Of a DNA stretch of 64,000 nt, positions 8,542 to 16,419 are shown piece after piece. The notes beneath the pieces are model-generated. The model saw only the letters and a list, made by a program, of their open reading frames with translations. It was not told the origin of the DNA and searched no databases. Each line of letters starts with the position of its first letter. The stretch's first letter is position 1. Source of the stretch: Pseudomonas sp. SORT22 (GTDB taxonomy: Bacteria; Pseudomonadota; Gammaproteobacteria; Pseudomonadales; Pseudomonadaceae); assembly GCF_018417635.1 (NCBI RefSeq), contig NZ_CP071007.1:1612501-1676500 (forward strand), read 5' to 3'. The translations under genes and the position numbers were made by a program.

Positions 8542-8631
8542 GCTGCAAGCTGCAAGCTGCAAGAGGCGGCGCAACTCAATGCAGGGTGACTGCTTGAAGC
8601 TTGAAGCTTGAAGCTTGAAGCTTGAAGCTTG
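8542..8631. repeat. Heptamer tandem repeats GCTGCAA x3 and CTTGAAG x5.6
   Basis: In the apeB/rluA gap, GCTGCAA is repeated three times (8542-8562) and CTTGAAG five and a half times (8593-8631), with HindIII-like AAGCTT at every junction. The two blocks are near-complements of each other and could fold into a hairpin. Related heptamer tracts occur at 21242-21326 and 28381-28460. Confidence 0.9.
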
Positions 8632-8643
8632 CCGCTGGCGCCG

Positions 8644-9279
8644 TCAAAACGGCGCCGGACACTCGAAGCGCAACCGCTCCCCGGACACCGGGTGGGTAAA
8701 GCTCAGCATGCTTGCATGCAGGCACAGCCGCTCATGGGCCGCCAGCGCCTCGGGGCAGGCATACAGGCGATCACCCAGCAACGGATGACCGATCGACAGC
8801 ATGTGCACGCGCAACTGGTGCGAGCGCCCGGTGATCGGCGTCAGCTCGACCCGGCAATGATCGCCACAGCGCTCGACGATGCGCCAGAAGGTCAGGGCAT
8901 GCTTGCCCTGCTCATGGTCGACCACGTGCCGTGGCTTGGTCGGCGGGTCGTAGCGCAGCGGCAGGTCGATGCTGCCGCTGTCGAGCTGCGGCTGGCCCCA
9001 GCACAGTGCGGTGTAGGCCTTCTCGGTTTCGCGGTCGTGGAACTGCCGGGACAGTTCGCGATGACTGTCGGCGTCGCGGGCCAGGAGGATGATCCCCGAG
9101 GTTTCCCAGTCCAGGCGGTGGACGATCAGGGCATCAGGGTAGCCGTTTTCCTGCAGGCGGGTGATCAGGCAATCCTTGTTGTCTTCGGCCCGGCCCGGTA
9201 CGGACAGCAGCAGGGTCGGCTTGTTGATCACCAGGATGGCGTCATCTTCATGCAGGATGTGTACGTTGGACAGCGGCAT
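8644..9279 (-). CDS. rluA: Dual-specificity rRNA/tRNA pseudouridine synthase RluA
   Basis: A 211-residue RluA-family pseudouridine synthase. In E. coli the enzyme makes pseudouridine 746 in 23S rRNA and 32 in some tRNAs, and length and motifs fit that branch. The catalytic motif IVHRLDWETSGI with the nucleophilic Asp is intact, followed by ITGRSHQLRVHMLSIGHPLLGD near residue 155. The start at 9277-9279 (MPLSNVHILHEDD) is chosen because the frame upstream is translated REP repeat sequence. The family lacks an S4 domain here, as expected for RluA. It is separated from minE by a REP hairpin. Confidence 0.92.
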   Translation of the reverse strand: MPLSNVHILHEDDAILVINKPTLLLSVPGRAEDNKDCLITRLQENGYPDALIVHRLDWETSGIILLARDADSHRELSRQFHDRETEKAYTALCWGQPQLDSGSIDLPLRYDPPTKPRHVVDHEQGKHALTFWRIVERCGDHCRVELTPITGRSHQLRVHMLSIGHPLLGDRLYACPEALAAHERLCLHASMLSFTHPVSGERLRFECPAPF

Positions 9280-9296
9280 TGCGTGTTCCAAAATAG

Positions 9297-9370
9297 CTGT
9301 GGGAGCGGGCTTGACCCGCGACGCGATATGACTGGCAGATCGCAATCGCGGGTCAAGCCCGCTCCCACAG
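9297..9370. repeat. REP inverted repeat, 25-bp perfect arms
   Basis: Arms 9297-9321 and 9346-9370 are perfect inverted copies (starting CTGTGGGAGCGGGCTTGACC), enclosing a 24-base spacer. The orientation is the reverse of the other elements: the GTGGGAG part is outermost. It lies between rluA and minE and may terminate or insulate minCDE transcripts. Confidence 0.92.
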
Positions 9371-9387
9371 GGTGCCCGAAAACGCTA

Positions 9388-9642
9388 TCAGCGATCGGGC
9401 AGGGTGATGTTGAGTTCGAGGATCGAGCAGCTGCCCTGGTTCTCCAGAGCGACCTGCACATCATCGGAGCCGATGTTGACGTACTTGCGGATCACTTCCA
9501 CCAGTTCCTTCTGCAGGGCTGGCAGGTAGTCCGGAGTACTGCGCTGACCGCGCTCGTGCGCCACGATGATCTGTAGACGCTCTTTCGCGACCGAGGCGGT
9601 GCTTACTTTTTTGCTGGCACGAAAGAAGTCAAAAAGGTTCAT
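9388..9642 (-). CDS. minE: Cell division topological specificity factor MinE
   Basis: An 84-residue MinE. The N-terminal membrane-targeting/anti-MinCD region ([22 protein letters not shown]) is followed by the conserved [11 protein letters not shown] contact helix and the dimerisation domain. MinE stimulates the MinD ATPase and drives pole-to-pole oscillation so that division is blocked everywhere except midcell. It lies 3 bases after the minD stop at the end of the minC-minD-minE unit. Confidence 0.96.
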   Translation of the reverse strand: MNLFDFFRASKKVSTASVAKERLQIIVAHERGQRSTPDYLPALQKELVEVIRKYVNIGSDDVQVALENQGSCSILELNITLPDR

Positions 9643-9645
9643 TGG

Positions 9646-10458
9646 TTAGTTGCCTCCAAACAGGCGCTCGAAGAATCCCTTCTTCTTCACATCAAGGAAC
9701 CGATGTTCCACGTTTTTGCCCAGCAGGCGGTCAACGGTATCGCTATAGGCCTGGCCAGCATCGCTCTGGTCGTCAAGGATGACCGGTACGCCCTGGTTGG
9801 ATGCCTTGAGCACCGCCTGGGATTCAGGGATCACGCCCAGCAGGGCCACCGAGAGGATTTCCTTGACGTCTTCGACGCCGAGCATTTCGCCCTGGCTGAC
9901 GCGCTCCGGGTGGTAGCGGGTGATCAGCAGGTGTTCCTTGATCGGGTCTTCGTTGCGTTCGGCGCGGCGCGATTTGCTCGCCAGCAGGCCCAGCATACGG
10001 TCCGAGTCACGTACCGAGGAGACTTCCGGGTTGGTCACGACGATCGCTTCGTCAGCGAAGTACATGGCCAGGTGGGCGCCTTTCTCGATACCGGCCGGCG
10101 AGTCGCAGACCACGTATTCGAAGTCCTCTTTGAGCTGCATCAGGACTTTTTCCACGCCTTCCTGGGTCAGCGCGTCCTTGTCGCGGGTCTGGCTGGCGGC
10201 CAGCACGTAGAGGTTCTCAAGGCGCTTGTCCTTGATCAGCGCTTGCTGCAGGTTGGCTTCGCCGTTGACGACGTTGACGAAGTCGTACACCACGCGGCGT
10301 TCGCAGCCCATGATCAGGTCGAGGTTACGCAGGCCGACGTCGAAGTCGACGATGACAGTCTTGTGGCCGCGCAGTGCGAGGCCGGTACCAATAGCGGCGC
10401 TGGTGGTGGTCTTACCCACACCACCCTTGCCGGATGTAACCACGAGAATCTTGGCCAA
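9646..10458 (-). CDS. minD: Septum site-determining ATPase MinD
   Basis: A 270-residue ParA/MinD-type ATPase. The deviant Walker A GKGGVGKTT lies at residues 10-18, the DFDVGLRNLD switch near 38-47, and a C-terminal amphipathic membrane-binding helix at the very end (KKGFFERLFGG). MinD recruits MinC to the membrane and is displaced by MinE. The gene is 98 bases downstream of minC and directly upstream of minE. Confidence 0.97.
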   Translation of the reverse strand: MAKILVVTSGKGGVGKTTTSAAIGTGLALRGHKTVIVDFDVGLRNLDLIMGCERRVVYDFVNVVNGEANLQQALIKDKRLENLYVLAASQTRDKDALTQEGVEKVLMQLKEDFEYVVCDSPAGIEKGAHLAMYFADEAIVVTNPEVSSVRDSDRMLGLLASKSRRAERNEDPIKEHLLITRYHPERVSQGEMLGVEDVKEILSVALLGVIPESQAVLKASNQGVPVILDDQSDAGQAYSDTVDRLLGKNVEHRFLDVKKKGFFERLFGGN

Positions 10459-10556
10459 GGTGTTTCACCCCTAAAGAAAAGGACGTCGAGTCCCAAAAAA
10501 TACAAAAAACGGCAACATCGAAAAAAAGTTGCGCAGAAAATGGCGGCAAGTATCCG

Positions 10557-11306
10557 TTAAAGACGGGTGATGTTCAACACGTCACCGGACAGGCTGACCT
10601 GTACCCCGGCCCCCCACAGCGGATCGCGGCGCAGGTCTTCGGAGACCTTGTATTGCCCGGCGATCGAGACCATCTCGGCGGTCAGCTGCTGGCAGAAGAT
10701 CCGCGCCCGGGTATTGCCCTTGATCCCGGCCAGTGCCCGCCCACGCATTGCACCGTACACATGGATGTTGCCATCGGCGAGAAGTTCCGCGCCCGGGCTG
10801 ACCGACGACACTACTACCAGATCGCCACCCTGAGCGTAGATCTGCTGGCCGCCGCGTACCGGGGTGGTGATGATCTTGGTCGGGCGGATGGCCGGCTCCG
10901 GCGGCGCCACGGGGGCGGGCGCAGGCTCGGGCTTCTTCACTTCCGGCTCCGGCTCCAGCGGCCGCTCACGGGCACCGGAGGGCGGCAGCACCGGCAGGTC
11001 GATGGCGATCGCCGCGGCAATGTCTTCGATACGGCTGGCGCGGATGGCCAGGGTGCGCAGGCCGTGATGGCGGCAGACGCGCATCAGCCCGGGCAGGTCG
11101 ACCGCGCCTTCGCCGGCCGGGAGCTTGTCCAGGGCCAGTACCAGCGGGGTATTGCTGAAGAAATTCGGCGCCTGGGCGACCTTGGCCGCCAACTGCCGGT
11201 CGAGGCCTTCGAGGTTGTTCCTGGCGAGCTCGAGCACGGTAATGGCGAGCATGCTGCCCTTGAGCTGGAACACGGGGTCTTGGTCTGGCGTTTGGGTTTG
11301 GCTCAT
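10557..11306 (-). CDS. minC: Septum formation inhibitor MinC
   Basis: A 249-residue MinC, the FtsZ antagonist. The N-terminal domain begins [16 protein letters not shown] and a proline/glutamate-rich linker (about 115-145) leads to the C-terminal beta-helix domain ([35 protein letters not shown]), which binds MinD. Two in-frame ATGs are close together (11313-11315 and 11304-11306). The second (MSQTQTPDQ) is used here; neither has a strong ribosome binding site. It is the first gene of minCDE and divergent from lpxL. Confidence 0.95.
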   Translation of the reverse strand: MSQTQTPDQDPVFQLKGSMLAITVLELARNNLEGLDRQLAAKVAQAPNFFSNTPLVLALDKLPAGEGAVDLPGLMRVCRHHGLRTLAIRASRIEDIAAAIAIDLPVLPPSGARERPLEPEPEVKKPEPAPAPVAPPEPAIRPTKIITTPVRGGQQIYAQGGDLVVVSSVSPGAELLADGNIHVYGAMRGRALAGIKGNTRARIFCQQLTAEMVSIAGQYKVSEDLRRDPLWGAGVQVSLSGDVLNITRL

Positions 11307-11392
11307 GGTCTGCATTAGGGCGGCTTGTTACGAAAAAGTGCCCAGACTTATAACGAGAACACCGGTTGGCCGCAACCCGTGCCGAACCGTTG

Positions 11393-11398
11393 TAGAAT
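11393..11398 (+). promoter_or_regulatory. Candidate -10 box for lpxL
   Basis: TAGAAT at 11393-11398, 29 bases before the lpxL start, resembles a sigma-70 -10 element. A good -35 at normal spacing is not visible, so this is tentative. Confidence 0.35.
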
Positions 11399-11427
11399 GC
11401 CCGGCCCTTGTCTTTCCGGAATCTTTA

Positions 11428-12360
11428 ATGGATCGCCCGCGTTTTCGTCGTTACTTTCTGCACCCGCGCTTCTGGCCGCTGTGGCTGGGCCTGGGCCTGC
11501 TGTGGCTGATCGTGCAGCTGCCGTACCGGGCCTTGCTGGTGATCGGCCGTGCCCTGGGGGCGCTGATGTACCTGGTGGCCGGCGAACGCCGCTACATCGC
11601 GGCGCGCAACCTGGAACTGTGTTTCCCCGAGCTACCGTCCGTCGAACGGCAGCGCCTGCTCAAGGAAAATTTCGCTTCCACCGGCATCGCCTTCTTCGAA
11701 ATGGCCATGAGCTGGTGGTGGCCAAAGGCCCGGTTGGCGCGCCTGGCGCACATCGAAGGGCTCGAGCACCTGCAGGCCGCCCAGCGTGATGGCCAGGGTG
11801 CCATCCTCATGGCCCTGCACTTCACCACCCTGGAGATCGGCGCCGCGCTGCTGGGGCAGGAACACACCATCGACGGCATGTACCGCGAGCACGGCAACCC
11901 GGTGTTCGACTTCATCCAGCGCCGTGGCCGCGAGCGGCACAACCTCGATTCGCTGGCGGTAGAGCGCGAGGACGTGCGCGGCATGCTCAAGCTGCTGCGC
12001 GCCGGCCGTGCCATCTGGTACGCACCCGACCAGGACTACGGCGCCAAGCAGAGCCTGTTCGTGCCGCTGTTCGGCATCGAAGCGGCGACCGTCACCGCCA
12101 CCACCAAGTTCGCCCGCCTGGGCAAGGCACGGGTGATCCCCTTCACCCAGCAGCGCCTGGCCGATGGCAGCGGTTACCGGCTGGTGATTCATCCGCCGCT
12201 TGCGGATTTCCCTGGTGAGACCGAAGAGGCCGACTGCCTGCGCATCAACCAGTGGATCGAAACGGCGCTGCGCGAATGCCCGGAGCAGTACCTGTGGGCG
12301 CATCGGCGCTTCAAGTCGCGTCCGCCGGGGGCGCCGAAGCTCTACGAAAAACGGCGTTGA
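11428..12360 (+). CDS. lpxL: Lipid A biosynthesis late acyltransferase (LpxL/HtrB type)
   Basis: A 310-residue inner-membrane acyltransferase that transfers a secondary acyl chain (usually laurate or a hydroxylaurate in Pseudomonas) to lipid A. There is one N-terminal membrane anchor (about residues 16-45). The family's HX4(D/E) catalytic motif is HFTTLE with His131 and Glu136, and the substrate segment YAPDQDYG is near 195. The ATG at 11428 is preferred to the long upstream open frame, which runs back through the minC promoter. Acyl specificity cannot be told from sequence. It is divergent from minC and followed by a REP element. Confidence 0.9.
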   Translation: MDRPRFRRYFLHPRFWPLWLGLGLLWLIVQLPYRALLVIGRALGALMYLVAGERRYIAARNLELCFPELPSVERQRLLKENFASTGIAFFEMAMSWWWPKARLARLAHIEGLEHLQAAQRDGQGAILMALHFTTLEIGAALLGQEHTIDGMYREHGNPVFDFIQRRGRERHNLDSLAVEREDVRGMLKLLRAGRAIWYAPDQDYGAKQSLFVPLFGIEAATVTATTKFARLGKARVIPFTQQRLADGSGYRLVIHPPLADFPGETEEADCLRINQWIETALRECPEQYLWAHRRFKSRPPGAPKLYEKRR

Positions 12361-12364
12361 GGCT

Positions 12365-12435
12365 ATCGCGGGTCAAGTCGAGTCGTCGCACCGCCGCTCC
12401 CACAACTATCTGTGGGAGCGGGCTTGACCCGCGAT
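12365..12435. repeat. Hybrid REP inverted repeat
   Basis: Its left half is the long arm (ATCGCGGGTCAAGTCGAG.. to the GCTCCCAC stem) seen at 2563 and 16329, while its right half is the short arm (GTGGGAGCGGGCTTGACCCGCGAT) seen at 9297. The outer and inner stems pair, with the extra left-arm bases bulged. It sits between lpxL and the patatin-like gene; the last bases create a spurious upstream ATG. Confidence 0.88.
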
Positions 12436-12463
12436 GAATTCACCAAAAATCCAGGAAGGTAAA

Positions 12464-13621
12464 ATGGCTGAACCGATCACCGGCTTGATCCTCTCCGGCG
12501 GCGGCGCCCGCGCCGCCTACCAGGTCGGTGTGCTGGCCGGCATCGCCGACCTGCTGCCGCCCGGTGCCGCCAACCCCTTCCCGGTGATCGTCGGCACCTC
12601 GGCCGGCGCCATCAATGCCGTGACCCTGGCCAGCGGCGCCACTCATTTTGCTGACGCGATCCGCCGCCTGACCAGTTTCTGGCAGGGCTTTCGCAGCCAT
12701 CAGGTGCTGCGCAGCGACTGGCCCGGGGTGATCCGCCAGGCCAGCCGCTTCGTCGGTCACAGCCTGCTTGGTCTCGGCGCGCCGGTTCCGGTGGCGCTGC
12801 TCGACAGCTCGCCGTTGCGCAGACTGCTCAGCCAGCACCTGGACCTCAACGGCATCGGCCACGCCATCGAGCAGCAGCACCTGCGCGCGGTGGCGGTGAC
12901 GGCCTTTGGTTACGAGTCCGGCCAGGCGGTGACCTTCTACCAGGGCAAGGGCGCCATCGACCCCTGGCTGCGCCACCGGCGTATCGGCCTGCCGACCCGT
13001 CTGAGCGTCGAGCACCTGTTGGCCAGCTCGGCGATCCCCTTGCTGTTCGCTCCGGTCAAGCTCGGTGAGGAATTCTTCGGTGATGGCGCGGTGCGCCAGT
13101 CGGCGCCGATCAGCCCGGCCCTGCACCTGGGCGCCAGCCGGGTACTGGTGGTCGGGGTCAGCGGCAACCCGCAGCGGCCCCATGAAGGCGAAATGCGCCA
13201 GCGCATCTTCAGCGGCCAGCAGCCGAGCCTGGCACAGATCGGCGGGCACATGCTCAACAGCACCTTCATTGACAGCCTGGAAGACGATATCGAGCTGCTG
13301 CAGCGGCTCAACCACCTTAGCCACCTGATGCCCGAGCACCTGGAACGCCGGCGCCTGGGCCTGGCGCCGGTCGAGGTGCTGGTGGTTGCGCCCAGCCAGC
13401 CGCTGGACGAGATCGCCGCCCGCCACCGACGTGAGTTGCCGGCGGCGCTGCGGCTGTTTTTGCGCGGCCCGGGGGCGACCAAAACCAGCGGCGCCGGGGT
13501 GCTCAGCTACCTGCTGTTCGAAGCCGGCTATTGCAGCGAGCTGATTGAACTCGGGCGCCGCGACGCCCTGGCCAAGCGCCGCGAGCTGTGCGGCTTTCTT
13601 GGCCTGCCGGCGCCCAGCTGA
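12464..13621 (+). CDS. Patatin-like phospholipase (RssA/YchK-like)
   Basis: A 385-residue patatin-domain protein with the full Ser-Asp dyad set: the oxyanion loop SGGGARAAYQ at residues 11-20, the nucleophile motif GTSAG with Ser46, and DGA with Asp207. No signal peptide is present, so it is cytoplasmic or peripheral to the inner membrane, acting as a lipid acyl hydrolase. Start ATG 12464 has an AGGAAGG Shine-Dalgarno sequence 5 bases upstream; the ATG at 12434 arises from the REP repeat and is rejected. The substrate is unknown. It lies between lpxL and the convergent mlaA. Confidence 0.87.
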   Translation: MAEPITGLILSGGGARAAYQVGVLAGIADLLPPGAANPFPVIVGTSAGAINAVTLASGATHFADAIRRLTSFWQGFRSHQVLRSDWPGVIRQASRFVGHSLLGLGAPVPVALLDSSPLRRLLSQHLDLNGIGHAIEQQHLRAVAVTAFGYESGQAVTFYQGKGAIDPWLRHRRIGLPTRLSVEHLLASSAIPLLFAPVKLGEEFFGDGAVRQSAPISPALHLGASRVLVVGVSGNPQRPHEGEMRQRIFSGQQPSLAQIGGHMLNSTFIDSLEDDIELLQRLNHLSHLMPEHLERRRLGLAPVEVLVVAPSQPLDEIAARHRRELPAALRLFLRGPGATKTSGAGVLSYLLFEAGYCSELIELGRRDALAKRRELCGFLGLPAPS

Positions 13622-13627
13622 GGGCGC

Positions 13628-14431
13628 TTACTCGGCGATCTGCAGCTTGCGCGCCTCGGTGTAGACGTAGCGCACCTTCTCGTACTCGAACGGCGAGTTG
13701 AGCTGGCCATAGCGGAAGCTGGTGGTGTAGCGCTTGTCGACGGCGCGCAGTACCCAGACTTCCGGATGGTTGCTGCTGACTTCGGCGACGTTGAGGAAGT
13801 TGATCCAGTTCTCGGCGCCATAGTCCACCGCCAGGCCACCGGTATCGCGCAGGTTCGACGGGCCGATGATCGGCAGCATCAGGTATGGGCCTTCCGGCAC
13901 GCCGTAGAAGCCCAGGGTCTGGCCGAAATCCTCGCTCTGGTGCGGCAGGCCCATTTTGCTTGCCGGGTCCCACAGGCCGGCGACGCCGATGGTGGTGTTG
14001 AGCAGCAGGCGCGCGGTGATTTCCATCGAGCGCTTGCCCTTGAGCTGCAGCAGGCTGTTGAGCAGGTTCGGCACATCGCCGACATTACTGAAGAAGTTGC
14101 TCACGCCGCTGCGCACAAAGTGCGGGGTGATGTAGCGGTAGCCGTTGACCACCGGCAGGAACACCCATTGGTCGAAGCGGTAGTTGAAGTGGTAGATGCG
14201 CCGGTTCATCGATTCCAGCGGGTCGTAGACGTTCAGCGCCGCCAGGGTCGAGCGTTCGAATTCGCGCTGGTCCAGGCCGGGGTTGAACTTGAGTGCCTTG
14301 AGCGGTTCGGTGAAGCCATCGGCATCGACCGGATCGGCTTCGATGACGCTGGCGCGCGGTGCGGTTTCTTCAGCCGCCTGGGCCAGGCCGCAGGCCAGCA
14401 GCGCGCTAATGATCAGTAGGCGTTTAACCAC
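13628..14431 (-). CDS. mlaA: MlaA/VacJ outer-membrane phospholipid-removal lipoprotein
   Basis: A 267-residue MlaA. The N-terminus has a lipobox-like LLAC followed by G (Cys15), indicating a lipoprotein. The MlaA signature DPLESMNRRIYHFNYRFDQW starts near residue 70, and the amphipathic donut region RSGVSNFFSNVGDVPN follows. MlaA extracts mislocalised phospholipids from the outer leaflet of the outer membrane and passes them to MlaC. The other mla genes are not in the window. Its start overlaps the end of the upstream alpha/beta hydrolase gene by 8 bases, suggesting co-translation. Confidence 0.9.
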   Translation of the reverse strand: MVKRLLIISALLACGLAQAAEETAPRASVIEADPVDADGFTEPLKALKFNPGLDQREFERSTLAALNVYDPLESMNRRIYHFNYRFDQWVFLPVVNGYRYITPHFVRSGVSNFFSNVGDVPNLLNSLLQLKGKRSMEITARLLLNTTIGVAGLWDPASKMGLPHQSEDFGQTLGFYGVPEGPYLMLPIIGPSNLRDTGGLAVDYGAENWINFLNVAEVSSNHPEVWVLRAVDKRYTTSFRYGQLNSPFEYEKVRYVYTEARKLQIAE

Positions 14432-15722
14432 GGAAGAACTCCAGCATGGCGTCGCTGTTGACGCGATAATTGAGGTTGCCGCAATGGCCGCCGTGGGGGT
14501 ACAGGGTCAGGCGATCGCCGAAGGCGCTGCGCAGGAAGCCCAGGTCGCCAGGGCCGAGGATGACGTCGTCGGCGTTGTGCATCACGGCGATTTTCGGGCT
14601 CTGTTGCAGGTAGTCTTTGAGCGCGTAGAGGCTGACCTGGTCGACCAGTTGCAACAGGCTGCCGCCGTCGGTGCGGGCACGCCACATGGGGATCACCTGC
14701 TCGGTCAGGTAGCAGTCGAAGTCGCATTGCAACGCGCGCTTGAAGAACGGCGTGAGGCTGCTGCCTTCGGTGATCGGGTACTTGGGCGGGATGATCAGGC
14801 CGCGGCGGTTGATCAGGTCGGAGGTAAAGGCGATATCGGCCGCCGAGAAGCGGAACGAGGTGCCGATGACCATTGCCATCTGCTCGTTGGACAGGTGCTG
14901 GCGTGACTGCTGGAAGTCGTACAGCAGCGCATCGTTGAGGTCGATGTAGCCCTTCTGCTGGAAGTAGCGGGTCAGCTTGTTGAGCACCAGCTCATAGAAG
15001 GTGGTGCTGTTGTTGACGCCCTTGACCTCAGTCTGCACCAGCTTGTCGAGGTTGCTGATCGAGGTGTAGAGGTTGACCGGCGGGTTGAGCAGCAGCACGC
15101 GCTTGAAGTTGAAGCTGCGCCGGGTTTCATCCAGGTGGCTGACAAACGCCGCATCCAGGGCGCCGAGGCTGTAGCCGCTGAGGTAGTACTCGCTGACCGG
15201 CAGGCGCGGGTGCTGAGCGCGCACGCCCTGCATCACCCGGTAAAGGTCTTCGGCGTCTTCCTTGGTCACCCCGGGGGTGGCGTAGCGCGAGGCGGCGGTG
15301 ATGAAGTCGAAGCTGGTCGGCGATGACAACTGCACCACGTGGTAGCCAGCCTTGTAGTAGAGCTTTTTCAGGTACTCGTTGATGCTGCTGGAGTAGGGCG
15401 CGCCGGTGCCGGCAATCAGGAAAATCAGCGGCGCCTCGTGGTCCTGGCGGGCCAGGCGATACTTGAGCTTTTTCACCGGCCAGAAATTGTCGGGCAGGGT
15501 GAAGGCCCGTTCCGGGCGCATGTTCAGGCTGTAGTCGGACTGGGTGATGTCGTCGTCGCTAGGCAGCTCCGGGCGTAGCTCCGGCGGCGTCGTGGCGATG
15601 GTCGCCTCGAACGGGTTGGTCAACGGATAGCCGTAACTGGCCGCGTCGATGGTTTGTGCCCAAGCGCACGCACTCGAGATAAAGCCACCCAACAGGGCAG
15701 CGAGGCGCAGAGAACGAAGCAT
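14424..15722 (-). CDS. Exported alpha/beta-fold hydrolase paired with mlaA
   Basis: A 432-residue protein with an N-terminal signal peptide (MLRSLRLAALLGGFISSACAWAQ). The alpha/beta hydrolase elements are: oxyanion region FLIAGTGAPYSS near 101-112, nucleophile elbow GYSLGA with Ser185, an acidic HNADDVI segment, and HGGHCG near the C-terminus with the likely catalytic His. Start 15722 has a GGGGATCC ribosome binding sequence and puts the signal peptide at the N-terminus. It overlaps mlaA by 8 bases. Homologs are sometimes labelled serine/threonine kinase, but no kinase motif is visible. A lipase or esterase acting on envelope lipids is an inference from context. Confidence 0.7.
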   Translation of the reverse strand: MLRSLRLAALLGGFISSACAWAQTIDAASYGYPLTNPFEATIATTPPELRPELPSDDDITQSDYSLNMRPERAFTLPDNFWPVKKLKYRLARQDHEAPLIFLIAGTGAPYSSSINEYLKKLYYKAGYHVVQLSSPTSFDFITAASRYATPGVTKEDAEDLYRVMQGVRAQHPRLPVSEYYLSGYSLGALDAAFVSHLDETRRSFNFKRVLLLNPPVNLYTSISNLDKLVQTEVKGVNNSTTFYELVLNKLTRYFQQKGYIDLNDALLYDFQQSRQHLSNEQMAMVIGTSFRFSAADIAFTSDLINRRGLIIPPKYPITEGSSLTPFFKRALQCDFDCYLTEQVIPMWRARTDGGSLLQLVDQVSLYALKDYLQQSPKIAVMHNADDVILGPGDLGFLRSAFGDRLTLYPHGGHCGNLNYRVNSDAMLEFFRG

Positions 15723-15964
15723 GACGGATCCCCAAAAATGCAGCAGCAAAGTGCGTTACGCAGGCTAGGACCATGGTGGCCCCGGCAAAGTTGCCTGGCG
15801 CTCCGGCATTTATCGTCCCAGATGTTGCCGCCGTCCAATGAGGATTCGCAACAATTGGTTCCATTTATCTACAGGACAAAGTAGCTGAGGCTGGCGCTTT
15901 TGCCTTGCATAGACGCCCCGGACGATTATGCTGGGCGCCGATTTTCATGTTTCTGGAGTGTCGC

Positions 15965-16321
15965 ATGTCCCGCCGTTTACCGCTGATCGCATTGCTGGTG
16001 TTTCTGCCCTTGTGGCTGGCGGCAAGCTATGGGCTGCGTTATGTGCTGATGGAAGATGCCCACTGGGTGGCGACCTGCGCCGACCAGGCACAACTGTGGG
16101 GCTGCCAGGCGCGTTCGCTGATGGGGTTGATGATTCACTTCAGGATCGTGGCCTGGTCGGCCCTGGGCCTGGCACTGCTGGCCATGCTGGTGCCAGGGCG
16201 CGCGGGTTGGCGCCTGGCGGTGGCGGCACTGGTGTGCGGGGTGCCGGCATTGGTGCTGTACACCGCGAGCATTGCCGTGTTTGCCGTGGTGCTGGCGGGG
16301 TTGCGGCTGGTACGGCGTTAG
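15965..16321 (+). CDS. Small inner-membrane protein, function unknown
   Basis: A 118-residue hydrophobic protein, starting MSRRLPLIALLVFLPLWLAA. Three or four transmembrane helices are visible (about 6-24, 55-75, 83-100 and 98-114), with a short Cys-containing loop ATCADQAQLWGCQAR near residues 35-50 that may hold a disulfide in the periplasm. The ATG at 15965 follows a CTGGAGTG ribosome binding site and places the first helix directly after two Arg residues. No family is recognised. It stands alone between the hydrolase promoter region and a REP element. Confidence 0.7.
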   Translation: MSRRLPLIALLVFLPLWLAASYGLRYVLMEDAHWVATCADQAQLWGCQARSLMGLMIHFRIVAWSALGLALLAMLVPGRAGWRLAVAALVCGVPALVLYTASIAVFAVVLAGLRLVRR

Positions 16322-16328
16322 TTGTCTT

Positions 16329-16416
16329 ATCGCGGGTCAAGTCGAGTCGTCGCACCGCCGCTCCTACAGTGATCTCTGTGGGAGCGGCGGTGCGGCGATC
16401 CGACTTGCCCCGCGAT
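16329..16416. repeat. REP-type long inverted repeat (long-arm form)
   Basis: A second near-identical copy of the element at 2563, located between the small membrane protein gene and the convergent GH17 gene. Its outer arm is slightly degenerate (TTGCCCCGCGAT) and one inner base differs (CTCCTAC). Confidence 0.9.
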
Positions 16417-16419
16417 GGT

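Noticed and set aside
8542..8631. Possible CRISPR or direct-repeat array
   Set aside because: The units are contiguous 7-base tandem repeats without spacers and no cas genes are present.
9280..9345. N-terminal extension of RluA
   Set aside because: The extra residues are translated from a REP repeat; family homology begins at MPLSNVHIL.
12434..12463. Earlier ATG for the patatin-like protein
   Set aside because: It is generated by the end of a REP element; the ATG at 12464 has a strong AGGAAGG ribosome binding site.
14424..15722. Serine/threonine protein kinase call for the mlaA-linked gene
   Set aside because: No glycine-rich loop, VAIK lysine, HRD or DFG motif; instead a GYSLGA nucleophile elbow and signal peptide are seen.
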